Assembly: GCA_965200925.1 (NCBI GenBank)
Contig: OZ241738.1
Coordinates: 248,001-312,000 of the forward strand
Length of the DNA: 64,000 nt
From: WTGU01 sp965200925
Lineage (GTDB): Bacteria; Pseudomonadota; Alphaproteobacteria; UBA828
Direction: 5' to 3'
Part shown: positions 52,744 through 64,000 of the stretch, piece after piece
How the letters are laid out: each line of letters opens with the position of its first letter
How positions within the stretch are numbered: the first letter of the stretch is position 1
Position numbers and translations under genes: made by a program
The notes under the pieces: generated by a model
Told to the model about the DNA's origin: nothing
Databases searched by the model: none
Seen by the model: only the letters and a program-made list of their open reading frames with translations

Positions 52744-53609
52744 GGACGCGCCATCCGGTCCGCCGCCTGCCGGCAGGCGCGACGGGTCAGGGTTTCAGCC
52801 AGCGCGCGGCGGTAGCGGGCGGGCGCGTGAAGGTCGTCCTGGGGCGCGACGGCGCGGGCCACCGCGGCGGCCGCGGCGTCGCACGCCTCCGCGCTCACCC
52901 CGCGCTCCACGAGGATCGTCTCGGCCGGGCGGATACGGGCCGGCCCGCCGCCGGTGCCAGTGACGACGACGTGGGCGGCGGCGCATCCGCCTTCTCCCGG
53001 TGCGAGGGAGACGGCCACCGCCGCCAGCGCGAAATCGCCGTGGCGCCGCGCAACCTCCAGGAAGCTCCAGCCGCTCCCCCGGACGGGCGTCGGCACTGCG
53101 ATCTCGATCAACAGCTCGTCCGGCGCCAGCGTCGTGGTCAGCGCATCGACGAAGAACGCCTGCGCGGCGACGGTCCGCGTCCCGCCGGGCCCCAGCACGG
53201 TCATCGTAGCGTCCAGGGCGAGCATGGCGGCCGGCAATTCCGCCGCTGGGTCGTTGTGCGCGAGGCTGCCGCCGACCGTGCCGCGGTTGCGGATCGCCGG
53301 ATGGGCGACGTGGCCGATGGCTTCGGCCAGGAGGGGCCAGCGGCGGGCGATCTCGGGATCGTCTCCGACCGTCGCTTGGCGCGCCATGGCGCCGACCCGG
53401 AGCGCGCCGTTCGTCACGGTGATGTGGGCCAGCGCCTCGATACGGTTCAGGTCGATCAGCGCCGAGGGCCGCGCCAGCCGGAAGTTGAGCAGAGGCGCCA
53501 GGCTCTGGCCGCCGGCCAGCGGTCGCGCTTCCGCCCCGTACGCCGCCAGCAGCCGCACCGCCTCGGCCGGCTCCGTCGGGCATTCGTAGGCGAACGGTGG
53601 CGGTTTCAT
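52740..53609 (-). CDS. Molybdenum hydroxylase FAD-binding subunit (CoxM-like)
   Basis: 289 aa. FAD-binding motifs AGGQSLAPLLNFRLARP (from about residue 32) and RNRGTVGGSLAHNDPAAELP (from about 108), then a CO-dehydrogenase flavoprotein C-terminal domain. First gene of the operon. The start at 53609 is taken from family alignment (KPPPFAYECPTEPAEAVRLL). No regulator or maturation gene (coxD, coxG) is adjacent. Confidence 0.92.
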   Translation of the reverse strand: MKPPPFAYECPTEPAEAVRLLAAYGAEARPLAGGQSLAPLLNFRLARPSALIDLNRIEALAHITVTNGALRVGAMARQATVGDDPEIARRWPLLAEAIGHVAHPAIRNRGTVGGSLAHNDPAAELPAAMLALDATMTVLGPGGTRTVAAQAFFVDALTTTLAPDELLIEIAVPTPVRGSGWSFLEVARRHGDFALAAVAVSLAPGEGGCAAAHVVVTGTGGGPARIRPAETILVERGVSAEACDAAAAAVARAVAPQDDLHAPARYRRALAETLTRRACRQAADRMARP

Positions 53610-53681
53610 CGCGCCCCGCGCTCCGGCATGGTGCGGCGATCCTACCCCATCTGTGCCGGAGTGGCGCGCGCGATTAATGCT

Positions 53682-53711
53682 TGACGTGCCCCGCACGGGT
53701 GTCGTATGGGA
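53682..53711 (+). promoter_or_regulatory. Probable rRNA operon promoter
   Basis: TTGACG at 53682-53687, a 18-base gap and TATGGG at 53706-53711, about 195 bases upstream of the 16S gene. The -35 is strong, the -10 weak, as in some alphaproteobacterial rRNA promoters. The 296-base gap 53610-53905 holds no gene, only this promoter, a boxA and leader sequence. Confidence 0.5.
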
Positions 53712-53742
53712 GAGCGTGAGCCGGCCGGAGACGGGCGGCGGT

Positions 53743-53754
53743 GCTCTTTGACAT
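53743..53754 (+). promoter_or_regulatory. boxA-like antitermination signal in the rRNA leader
   Basis: TGCTCTTTGACA, one base from the enterobacterial boxA form TGCTCTTTAACA, lies between promoter and 16S. It would recruit NusB/NusE for rRNA antitermination. Confidence 0.6.
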
Positions 53755-53905
53755 TGTGAACGGAAGGGATGCGTGGGCGGCGTTCGTCGTGGCCGCCCGC
53801 GCAGTGGGGGTGCCGTGCCCGTGGCATGGCACCCCGTGTGTTGCGCGGGATCTCGGAGGCCGTGTGGCGGCGCGCTGCGGCGCGCGGCCCGGCACGGCCG
53901 CACTC

Positions 53906-55417
<1,512 letters not shown>

Positions 55418-55572
55418 GAGCGGGGGAGCTTGGTCTTCGCCGCCGTCTGAAAACACCCGGCCCCGTGGGCGCCGTCCGCGCATCCCTTCTCAAGATGCCA
55501 CCGAAAGGCCGCCGCGGGTCTGGAGGGCTGCGGCCGGACAAGACGCGGGGCGGGTCCCCCGACGGTTTCAGG

Positions 55573-55649
55573 GGGCCTGTAGCTCAGTCGGTTAGAGCGC
55601 ACGCCTGATAAGCGTGAGGGCGGTAGTTCGAATCTACCCAGGCCCACCA
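55573..55649 (+). tRNA. tRNA-Ile (GAT anticodon)
   Basis: 77 nt in the 16S-23S spacer: acceptor GGGCCTG/CAGGCCC, D-arm GCTCAGTCGGTTAGAGC, anticodon loop CTGATAA (GAU), encoded CCA. Confidence 0.97.
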
Positions 55650-55682
55650 TCGGGCACAGCCCCGCGCGCCGCCGCCGGGCGT

Positions 55683-55758
55683 GGGGGTGTAGCTCAGTCG
55701 GGAGAGCACCTGCTTTGCAGGCAGGGGGTCGTCGGTTCGAGTCCGATCACCTCCACCA
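55683..55758 (+). tRNA. tRNA-Ala (TGC anticodon)
   Basis: 76 nt in the 16S-23S spacer, 33 bases after tRNA-Ile: acceptor GGGGGTG/CACCTCC (one G-T pair), anticodon loop TTTGCAG (UGC), encoded CCA. Confidence 0.97.
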
Positions 55759-55916
55759 AGGGCGCCGGGGTGGCGAAGAGACGAATGGCTCATTGAATCG
55801 TGAAAAGGCTCGCGCTCGAACGCTCCGGCCAGCGCCGGGGTGTTGGAGCGGCTGACCAAGTTCTGGCGTCTTTGCGGACTTGAGCGTCCGGCGTGCGTTT
55901 GACACCGCGTGCGGGC

Positions 55917-58657
<2,741 letters not shown>

Positions 58658-58736
58658 CCCGCGCGCGGCGTCAAGTGCGCGAGTCGCCGGAACTGTCGGT
58701 CGGCACCCGGGTCCTCCAGAGCTGTGTCTTTCGACG

Positions 58737-58853
58737 ACTTGGTGGTCATGGCGAGGGGCCAAACACCCGATTCCATCCCGAACTCGGCCGTGAAAACCCT
58801 CAGCGCCGATGGTACTGCGTCTCAAGGCGTGGGAGAGTAGGTCGCCGCCAAGT
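58737..58853 (+). rRNA. rrf: 5S ribosomal RNA
   Basis: 117 nt. The terminal helix pairs ACTTGGTGG with CCGCCAAGT; the internal TCCCGAACTCGGCCGTGAAA and GCCGATGGTACTGCG are classical 5S elements. Confidence 0.96.
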
Positions 58854-58914
58854 CATCGAAGGGTGCCGCTTGGGGCACGGAGCCTTTCACGATTCGACGC
58901 CAGCAAGGCCCTGC

Positions 58915-58991
<77 letters not shown>

Positions 58992-58996
58992 CTTCA

Positions 58997-59031
58997 AACC
59001 CCCGGAAACATTGATGTTTCCGGGGGTTTTT
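58997..59031 (+). terminator. Intrinsic terminator of the rRNA operon
   Basis: A perfect 14-bp stem AACCCCCGGAAACA / TGTTTCCGGGGGTT with a 4-base loop (TTGA), continued by a T-run. It starts 6 bases after tRNA-fMet and is the strongest terminator in the window. Confidence 0.95.
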
Positions 59032-59190
59032 GATTCTGGGAACACCGCTTCCGTTTGTCGAGTCAACACTGAATCAACACATGCCCTTGGGCGTCGACGA
59101 TCGACGCCGTCGGGGGATACCTGCCCACCCTGCCCCGCGACCCGGACAATCCTTGGGTCATCGCCGACAGGAAGCCGGGCGTCCATCTCA

Positions 59191-59680
59191 CCGACCTACA
59201 GCATCCGGGGCGTTCCCAACCGGCGCTTCATCAATAGCGGTCTCTACCTGCCCGCGACGCACTCCGAAGGGCTCGGCCCCCTCGCGGTGCTCATCGACAC
59301 CTCGCGCTTGCTGGAAGGCGGAATCCTGGCCACGTTCTGGACGGAGATCCGCGCCGGGGCCGAGGAGCTCAAGCCCGATATCCTCGTCGTGGTGCAGGTG
59401 GCACGCGAGTGCAGGACGCGGCCGTCTACGGGTTCGGCGATTTGCCCGGGGAGACCACGGCCAGGGGCCGGGGCGGGACGACCTTCCGTCCGGGGTTCGC
59501 GTGGGTCGCGCGGGAAGGCGTCATCCCCGGCAGCTGCCTGTACCTCGCCGATATGGAGTGCGACCGCTACCCTGCCGTACCGTCGCCGTTCCCTGTGCTG
59601 TGGTTGCAATTGGGGACAGGGTGCCCCCCCCCGAGCACCTGCGCGAGCCTTGGGGCGTGCGCATCGACATCTCGGCGTAG
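59191..59680 (+). pseudogene. Remnant of a VWA-like (DUF2201-type) protein C-terminus
   Basis: Frame 1 (59191-59405) reads VPNRRFINSGLYLPATHSEG, then LGPLAVLIDTSRLLEGG, where the functional MIDAS would be DTSGS. A different frame from 59409 continues the same family domain: FGDLPGETTARGRGGTTFRP and GSCLYLADMECDRYP. A third frame after a 9-C run near 59623 gives EPWGVRIDISA and a stop. So the C-terminal VWA-like half of a MoxR-associated metallopeptidase-like protein survives with two frameshifts and a broken metal site. The N-terminal part and its ATPase partner are gone. It sits just after the rRNA terminator. Confidence 0.65.
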
Positions 59681-59739
59681 TCCCGGCCACAGGGGTCGAA
59701 TGGGGGCTCCGGCAAACCGTCGGGCCCCCGGGATTGCCG

Positions 59740-60258
59740 CTATCGTCCCGGGAGCACCGGCAGCTCCGCTCCCGCTTCGACGGCCAATGCAATCAGAAGG
59801 ACGGCATGCAGGACGAGGAACGTCCACGGGAGCCATCGCTCGATATCGGTCACGGCGCGATACGACCGGCCCCGGCCCTGCTCTGCCAGCCGCCATTCGT
59901 AGGTATACGGCGCCGCCGGAAGGTGCCGTTCGAGCTCGTGGATCAGCTGGAACTTCACGCGGTTCAGCTCCTTGTGCGACCGGATGATCCGGGACCAGAG
60001 CAAAGAGACCGCGATCCCCAGGAGCGGAGCGGCCACTGCCCACCAGCTCTGGCCGAATCCCTCGGGCCGGATGCCGTACAGGGCGGCGAGGCCGGCGTTG
60101 AGGGCGAGGAGCAACCGGCTCGAGGCGAGGCGGCGGGCGCTCACGTGCTCGGCCGACTGTACGTAGAGCTTGTACTGTTCGAGGAGGTCTGCGGTGAAGG
60201 TCTCGCCGTAGGCGTCCCTCGAACGCCGAACGACACCCTCGCCGGGCCGGTCGGCCAT
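59740..60258 (-). CDS. Small multi-pass membrane protein, partner of the TIR-like protein
   Basis: 172 aa. N-terminal helical segment LLEQYKLYVQSAEHVSARRL, then hydrophobic segments at about 48-65 (LLLALNAGLAALYG), 72-92 (WWAVAAPLLGIAVSLLW) and 143-163 (WLPWTFLVLHAVLLIALAV), with a charged cytosolic section between. The pattern resembles small membrane proteins of the RipA/SLATT-like kind seen beside signalling or defence genes; the family call is tentative. Its ATG lies 3 bases after the stop of the TIR-like gene, so the two form an operon. A membrane effector is a reasonable reading. Confidence 0.75.
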   Translation of the reverse strand: MADRPGEGVVRRSRDAYGETFTADLLEQYKLYVQSAEHVSARRLASSRLLLALNAGLAALYGIRPEGFGQSWWAVAAPLLGIAVSLLWSRIIRSHKELNRVKFQLIHELERHLPAAPYTYEWRLAEQGRGRSYRAVTDIERWLPWTFLVLHAVLLIALAVEAGAELPVLPGR

Positions 60259-60261
60259 GCG

Positions 60262-60645
60262 TTATCCCCGGGCGTAAATCAGTTTTTGAAGGTTCGGCCA
60301 ATTCCAGGCGTGAATCTCGTCCGACGCCCGCGCCATCGCCGGCTTGGTGCAGTTGGCATGACCCCGCAACAGAAAGTAGGACTTGCCTTCCTCCCGGGTG
60401 ATGGTGATCTCGGCGGCCACCCCCTTGGCCGTGTCGGTATGGGCTCCACAGATGACGATGGTAAGGTCGGCGTTACGGATGATGCTTCGGACTTTCCGCC
60501 GCCACTTCTCGTCGTAAGGTGCCCTGACCGAGCAATCGACGATCGAGAACGGCGAATCGGGGCGTTTCGCTTGGGCGACCAGATCGCCGCGAAGGCTGTT
60601 GTCGTGGTCGAAGTCGAAGCTGATGAATGCGCGCTTTCGGGCCAT
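60262..60645 (-). CDS. TIR-like (ThsB/MTH538-type, DUF1863) domain protein
   Basis: 127 aa. The ATG at 60645 has GGAGG 8 bases upstream; the frame is open to 60870 but that part is low-quality. The fold order is visible: strand 1 KRAFISFDFDHDNSLRGDL, then WRRKVRSIIRNADLTIVICG and AHTDTAKGVAAEITITREEG, then KSYFLLRGHA and HAWNWPNLQKLI. E79 in GVAAEI fits the catalytic Glu of NAD-cleaving TIR domains. This is the domain type of ThsB in Thoeris defence. It is the whole protein, so an effector must be separate: the membrane protein encoded 3 bases downstream. Confidence 0.8.
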   Translation of the reverse strand: MARKRAFISFDFDHDNSLRGDLVAQAKRPDSPFSIVDCSVRAPYDEKWRRKVRSIIRNADLTIVICGAHTDTAKGVAAEITITREEGKSYFLLRGHANCTKPAMARASDEIHAWNWPNLQKLIYARG

Positions 60646-60840
60646 GTTCGGCGCCTCCGTCGTTCGGATCGTTTTCGGGTCTGGAGAATTCAGGCGTGGC
60701 CGGATGGTCGGGACGCCAGCGTCCGGTGTCAACGGCTTCGGCAGACCCGGATTTGATACCCGTTTTTTCGCAGTCGTTGGCAGCGCGCCCCGGGTGACCA
60801 AGTTCGGACAGATATGAGACGCGGCCCTTGAAGGAGGGTT

Positions 60841-60890
60841 GGGGGTCTCCGAAGCTTTGGTTTGAGACACACAGCTTGGAGGAGACCCCC
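60841..60890 (+). promoter_or_regulatory. Long-stem inverted repeat upstream of a small frame
   Basis: GGGGGTCTCC at 60841-60850 is the exact reverse complement of GGAGACCCCC at 60881-60890, with a further AGCT-rich partial match inside (GAAGCTT against AGCTTGG). The right arm ends at the ATG at 60891 and contains its GGAGGAG ribosome site, so folding would hide it. Could be a translational control hairpin or the terminal repeat of a lost element. The stretch 60646-60840 has no gene; it should hold the promoter of the TIR operon. Confidence 0.45.
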
Positions 60891-61094
60891 ATGCAGACCT
60901 TCAGCCTGCCCCGTCATAATTACACGGGGCACCGCCTTGGCGTCGCGTCTGTGTGCCAAGGATCGGACGACGGGAGTGACGGCCGGGCGCTCGGCTATGC
61001 GAACGTTCTCGACATCTTGGAGATCGTCGACGGCGCCGGCGACGAATGTGAGGTGGTCGTCAAGGTGGGCGATCCTCCCCCCCCCCCCCCCCCC
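60891..61094 (+). other. Small unknown frame running into an 18-C tract
   Basis: From the ATG at 60891 (GGAGGAG 6 bases upstream) the frame reads TFSLPRHNYTGHRLGVASVC and on to NVLDILEIVDGAGDECEVVV, an acidic, protein-like sequence of about 61 codons. It then meets a run of 18 C. Beyond that it stays open into sequence antisense to the adhesin, which is unlikely to be real. It may be the 5' stump of a gene cut off at the C-tract, or a phase-variable gene. I recognise no family. Confidence 0.35.
61077..61094. repeat. Homopolymer tract of 18 C
   Basis: An uninterrupted run of 18 C on the plus strand (G on the minus strand) just downstream of the adhesin stop. Such tracts slip easily in replication and are also frequent assembly trouble spots. 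Confidence 0.9.
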
Positions 61095-61115
61095 GATACG
61101 TTCGGAATGCCGCAT

Positions 61116-61141
61116 CCCCGCCCGCACGGCCGCGGGCGGGG
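61116..61141 (-). terminator. GC-rich hairpin just after the adhesin gene
   Basis: CCCCGCCCGC and GCGGGCGGGG form a 10-bp stem with a 6-base loop, 5 bases past the stop of the minus-strand adhesin. No T-tract follows, so termination would be inefficient or assisted. Confidence 0.5.
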
Positions 61142-61145
61142 GCTG

Positions 61146-64000
61146 CTACCATCTCAGCCGCAATTCGAGGCGGGCGCCGTGTTCGGGGGCGGCGGCGCTT
61201 TCCTTGCGTTCGGTCCGGAGGCCCACCGCCACGTCCGGCCCGAATTCGAACCGCGTCCCCAGCCGGTAGTGACGCTCGCCGTCGCTCCCGTAGCCGATCC
61301 CGGCATGGGGCGTCGCCAGACCGGACCCCTCCCAGAACCCGATCCCGTACCCTACCTCCGCATCCAGATGCACCGTGTCGTCGTCAGCCTCGACGCCGCC
61401 CGACGACGCGCGGCCCGTCATCCCTTCGTCCCACAGCCGCGCGAGGCCGCTCTCCGCAGCCCCCCAGCGCGGCGACAGCGACAGCGACAGGCCCCGGCCG
61501 CCGGACCCGGGCGACAGCCGCGCCGACCCCGACACGCCCCATTCCTCCACATCGCCCTCATGCGCCACCAGCGTCCGGCCCCGCGCCTCCACCGACAGAC
61601 CCCGCGACGGCAGACTCCACTCCAGACCGCCGCCCAACTCCATGCCCGCGCCGGTCTCCCCGTCGCCGCCGTCCCAGCGCGCGCCCACCTCCAGCGACGG
61701 CGTGAGCGTCCCCCCGCCGGACAGCGCCCACATCCGCCGCGCCTCCGCCGCAAGCCGCAGGCGTTGCGTGTCCACAGACACCGCCGCGATCGCCGACCCG
61801 TTGTCCTCCACCGAATAGCGCGTCGCCTCCCCCGATCCCTTCAGCGACAGCACCAGCCCGTCCGCCGACACCACCGGAACCGAGCCGCCCACCGCAACGC
61901 CCACGAACGCGCTGTCGCCCTTCTGGACCCCGAAACGCTCCACCACCTCCGCTTCGACGATCTCGATCTCGCCCTCGCCGTAGCCCAGCGCGCCCCACAG
62001 GCGCGAGCCGTCCGAACCCGTCCACCCCGCATACGGATGCACCGCCGCGAGACGGCTCACGTGAACGCCCGTCACCGCCTCGTCACCGCTCCGGTCCGTG
62101 TACTCGATCTCGCCCTCGATCCACGACGCCGCAAGCCCGCCCCGCAGACTGCCCCCCATCGGCGCGTCGACGCCCACGTGCGCCGCGAACACGTCGCCCG
62201 ACCAGTCCAGCGGCCCCTTGTCCAGCGACAGCGAACGCCGGCTCCCGCCGCCCCACATCACCGCGCCCGCACCGCCGGCGGCGCCGCCGCCGCCACCCGC
62301 GCCGCCATCGGCCCCGCTGCCGTCGCCGCCCAGCGCCACCGTGAACGTCCGCCCCTCCACGACGTCGCGCCACGTCACCCCGGACTCGTCCTGCGCGCCC
62401 TCCCGCGCCTTCAGCGCCGAGGCCAGCGTGTCCGCCATTCCCGAACCCGCGACCGAGGACTCCAGACGGCCCGTCACCGCCTCCACCACGCTCCCCCACG
62501 TCGCCCGCGACAGCTCCGGCAGAACCGACCTGTTGATCGCCGCAAGACGCGCCCGCGCCTTGTCGAGCGCCGGGACCACCTCGATGGTGAACTCCAGCCG
62601 CGCAACCTGCTCGTCGGCGTCCGTCGCCGTCCAGACGTAGTCCGTGACCCCCATCTCCGCCGTCGGCGTCCCCGACAGCTGCCGCCCGTCGCGCTCGACG
62701 CCCTCCGGCAACGCCGGCGACAGCGCGTACTCTATGGTCCCGTCGCCGGTCGCCGCCGGCAGCGTCACCGGCTCGATCTCCTCGTCCACATCCCAGACAA
62801 ACGCCTCCGGGAAGTCCTCCTCAAAGGACGGCGCCGCGTCCTTGTAGCCCACCGCGAACGGCGAGAACGACGCTACGCCGGACGCGCAGACATGCATCCG
62901 ATCCGCGTCGTAGGAAGAAGCGCCCTCCTCCCCCGCCTCCGCCCAGGCACTGCCGTCATGGCGCAGCAACAGCAGGGCACGATCGGCCGACCCGTCCCGC
63001 ACACCGGCCGCCGCCGCCCGCAGGCCGGCGCTCACCGGCAGGCAGATCTCCACGCCCGACGACGGAACCGAACCCGTCGTCACGCTGATGTCCACCACCG
63101 TCCGCGCCGCCGCCAGCGCCTCCGCCAGACCGCCGAAGCCGTCGCCCGCCGCCTCTGCCACCGTCGCCGCAGCGACCTCTGGCGAGACCGTCAGCGCCAG
63201 TGGCGGACCCGCGCCCACGCCCTCCAGGTCGACCTCGATCCCCGCCGGCGTTCCGGACTCCACCGTCACCGTCACCCGGCGCCCCGCGACGCCGTAGGTC
63301 GCCGTGGTCGTCGTGTCCGCACCCGCAATCCGAATCCGGGTCGCCCCCGCCACCGACACGCTCATCGTCCCCGTCACGCCGTCGCCGCCGCCGTAATCGC
63401 CGCCCGACGCCGCGTGCGCGACCGACAGCGCCGCGGCATAGCCGTCCGCGCCCACCGCCGACCCCACGGTCGCCGTCACCGTCTGCGCCGTGTCCCAGCT
63501 TCCCATCGTGCCCATCGTGGTCGTGAAGGTCAGCGTCTCCGGCGACGCCTGCACCGCGCCGTCCGTCGTGAGCGCCACCGTCACCGGCCCCGTGGGCTTC
63601 GAGTTCAGATGCACCGTGTAGCGCGCCTGCCGCGCACCCTCCCCCACCTCGACCACCGCCGCCGGAGTGAACACGAGCCCCTTCTCGTCGTCGTCCACGA
63701 TGGTCAGCGTCGCGTCCGTCACGGTCATCGTCGTTCCGTCCGCCTCGGCGCGATCGTTCACCGGAGTCCCCGCCGAGACCGTCACCATCTTGTTCGGCGC
63801 GTCCACGTGGTTGTCGCGCGCCCTGATCGTCACCACGCCGCCGCTCGATATGTTCCCCGCCGCGATCGTCAGCGTCGTCGCCGTGCTCAGCGTGTAGTCG
63901 TCTTCCGTCGCCGGCGACACCGGCGCCGCCGTCACCGTCACCGTCGTATCCGCGCCGGAGGGGTGCGACAGCGTTGCCGTCACCGTCGACACACCGTCGT
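61146..64000 (-). CDS. Large Calx-beta/Ig-like autotransporter-type surface protein (C-terminal part)
   Basis: At least 951 codons; the frame is open to the window edge, so the N-terminus lies beyond. Parts in order: two or more Calx-beta-like repeats (VSPATEDDYTLSTATTLTIA, then TLTIVDDDEKGLVFTPA), a beta-sandwich region, a putative-Ig (He_PIG-like) domain (GDGTIEYALSPALPEGVERD, LSGTPTAEMGVTDYVWT), a helical linker, and from about codon 620 a 12-14-strand beta-barrel. The barrel ends ARLELRLRW, with the aromatic terminus needed for outer-membrane insertion by BAM. It is probably a cell-surface adhesin; Ca2+ binding by the Calx-beta units is known for the family. Confidence 0.85.
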   Translation of the reverse strand, partial: DGVSTVTATLSHPSGADTTVTVTAAPVSPATEDDYTLSTATTLTIAAGNISSGGVVTIRARDNHVDAPNKMVTVSAGTPVNDRAEADGTTMTVTDATLTIVDDDEKGLVFTPAAVVEVGEGARQARYTVHLNSKPTGPVTVALTTDGAVQASPETLTFTTTMGTMGSWDTAQTVTATVGSAVGADGYAAALSVAHAASGGDYGGGDGVTGTMSVSVAGATRIRIAGADTTTTATYGVAGRRVTVTVESGTPAGIEVDLEGVGAGPPLALTVSPEVAAATVAEAAGDGFGGLAEALAAARTVVDISVTTGSVPSSGVEICLPVSAGLRAAAAGVRDGSADRALLLLRHDGSAWAEAGEEGASSYDADRMHVCASGVASFSPFAVGYKDAAPSFEEDFPEAFVWDVDEEIEPVTLPAATGDGTIEYALSPALPEGVERDGRQLSGTPTAEMGVTDYVWTATDADEQVARLEFTIEVVPALDKARARLAAINRSVLPELSRATWGSVVEAVTGRLESSVAGSGMADTLASALKAREGAQDESGVTWRDVVEGRTFTVALGGDGSGADGGAGGGGGAAGGAGAVMWGGGSRRSLSLDKGPLDWSGDVFAAHVGVDAPMGGSLRGGLAASWIEGEIEYTDRSGDEAVTGVHVSRLAAVHPYAGWTGSDGSRLWGALGYGEGEIEIVEAEVVERFGVQKGDSAFVGVAVGGSVPVVSADGLVLSLKGSGEATRYSVEDNGSAIAAVSVDTQRLRLAAEARRMWALSGGGTLTPSLEVGARWDGGDGETGAGMELGGGLEWSLPSRGLSVEARGRTLVAHEGDVEEWGVSGSARLSPGSGGRGLSLSLSPRWGAAESGLARLWDEGMTGRASSGGVEADDDTVHLDAEVGYGIGFWEGSGLATPHAGIGYGSDGERHYRLGTRFEFGPDVAVGLRTERKESAAAPEHGARLELRLRW

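Noticed and set aside
49937..53609. Aerobic CO dehydrogenase (form I)
   Set aside because: The large subunit lacks the AYRCSFR loop and its Cys ligand; accessory cox genes are absent.
60646..60870. 75-codon N-terminal extension of the TIR-like protein
   Set aside because: The frame is open, but the sequence is Pro/Thr-rich without similarity to the fold, and a strong ribosome site precedes the ATG at 60645.

Overview
The window is high-GC DNA from an alphaproteobacterium, most likely a Rhodospirillales-like lineage. Supporting signs are the 16S sequence, the rRNA operon order 16S-tRNA-Ile-tRNA-Ala-23S-5S-tRNA-fMet, the lptC-lptA-lptB/kdsD block, a methanosarcina/alphaproteobacterial-type SerC, and dense packing with many ATGA/GTGA overlaps. 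No replication origin, CRISPR array, intact insertion sequence or prophage was seen.

Layout. 1-9.3 kb: housekeeping and general metabolism (3' part of the bamD operon, PhzF-like isomerase, serC, two unknown exported proteins, GmhA-like isomerase, YqaA and AI-2E-family membrane proteins, acyl-CoA ligase, Rid protein). 9.3-19.1 kb: a hydantoin/ureide catabolic island (amidase, HyuA, HyuB, dihydropyrimidinase, MDR oxidoreductase, N-carbamoylsarcosine-amidase-like isochorismatase-fold hydrolase, SnoaL protein). 19.3-20.2 kb: a wrecked HigBA toxin-antitoxin locus ahead of a DUF7002 gene. 20.2-25.7 kb: a branched-chain-type ABC importer whose ATPases (livGF) face its permeases and binding protein (livMHK) on the other strand. 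25.9-29.3 kb: a trimethylamine-dehydrogenase-like flavoprotein followed by a GcvT-like tetrahydrofolate enzyme, then tRNA-Gln. 29.4-42.4 kb: core genes (rlmE, guaB, MFS carrier, guaA, Sel1 proteins, lptB-lptA-lptC-kdsD, purM, RNase D-like), interrupted by an AT-richer Sel1 membrane protein. 42.5-43.7 kb: an orphan type I specificity subunit. 43.7-48.7 kb: a second HyuA-HyuB pair with an LLM flavin oxidoreductase. 48.9-49.7 kb: a sulfotransferase pseudogene. 49.7-53.6 kb: a three-subunit molybdenum hydroxylase (CoxMSL type, form II-like active site). 53.7-59.03 kb: a complete rRNA operon with a strong terminator. 59.2-64 kb: an accessory tail with a decayed VWA-like gene, a two-gene TIR plus membrane-protein module, a small unknown frame ending in an 18-C tract, and the 3' part of a large Calx-beta autotransporter-like adhesin.

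How the genes fit together. Two HyuAB sets, a cyclic amidohydrolase, a carbamoylsarcosine-amidase-like enzyme, an amidase, the TMA-dehydrogenase/GcvT pair and a Liv-type importer suggest an organism that takes up and demethylates or deamidates small methylated nitrogen compounds (creatinine/hydantoin-type ureides, methylamines) for N and one-carbon units. This is inference from gene content. The likeliest under-described system is the two-gene TIR/membrane-protein module at 59.7-60.6 kb, which looks like a compact Thoeris-like defence unit.
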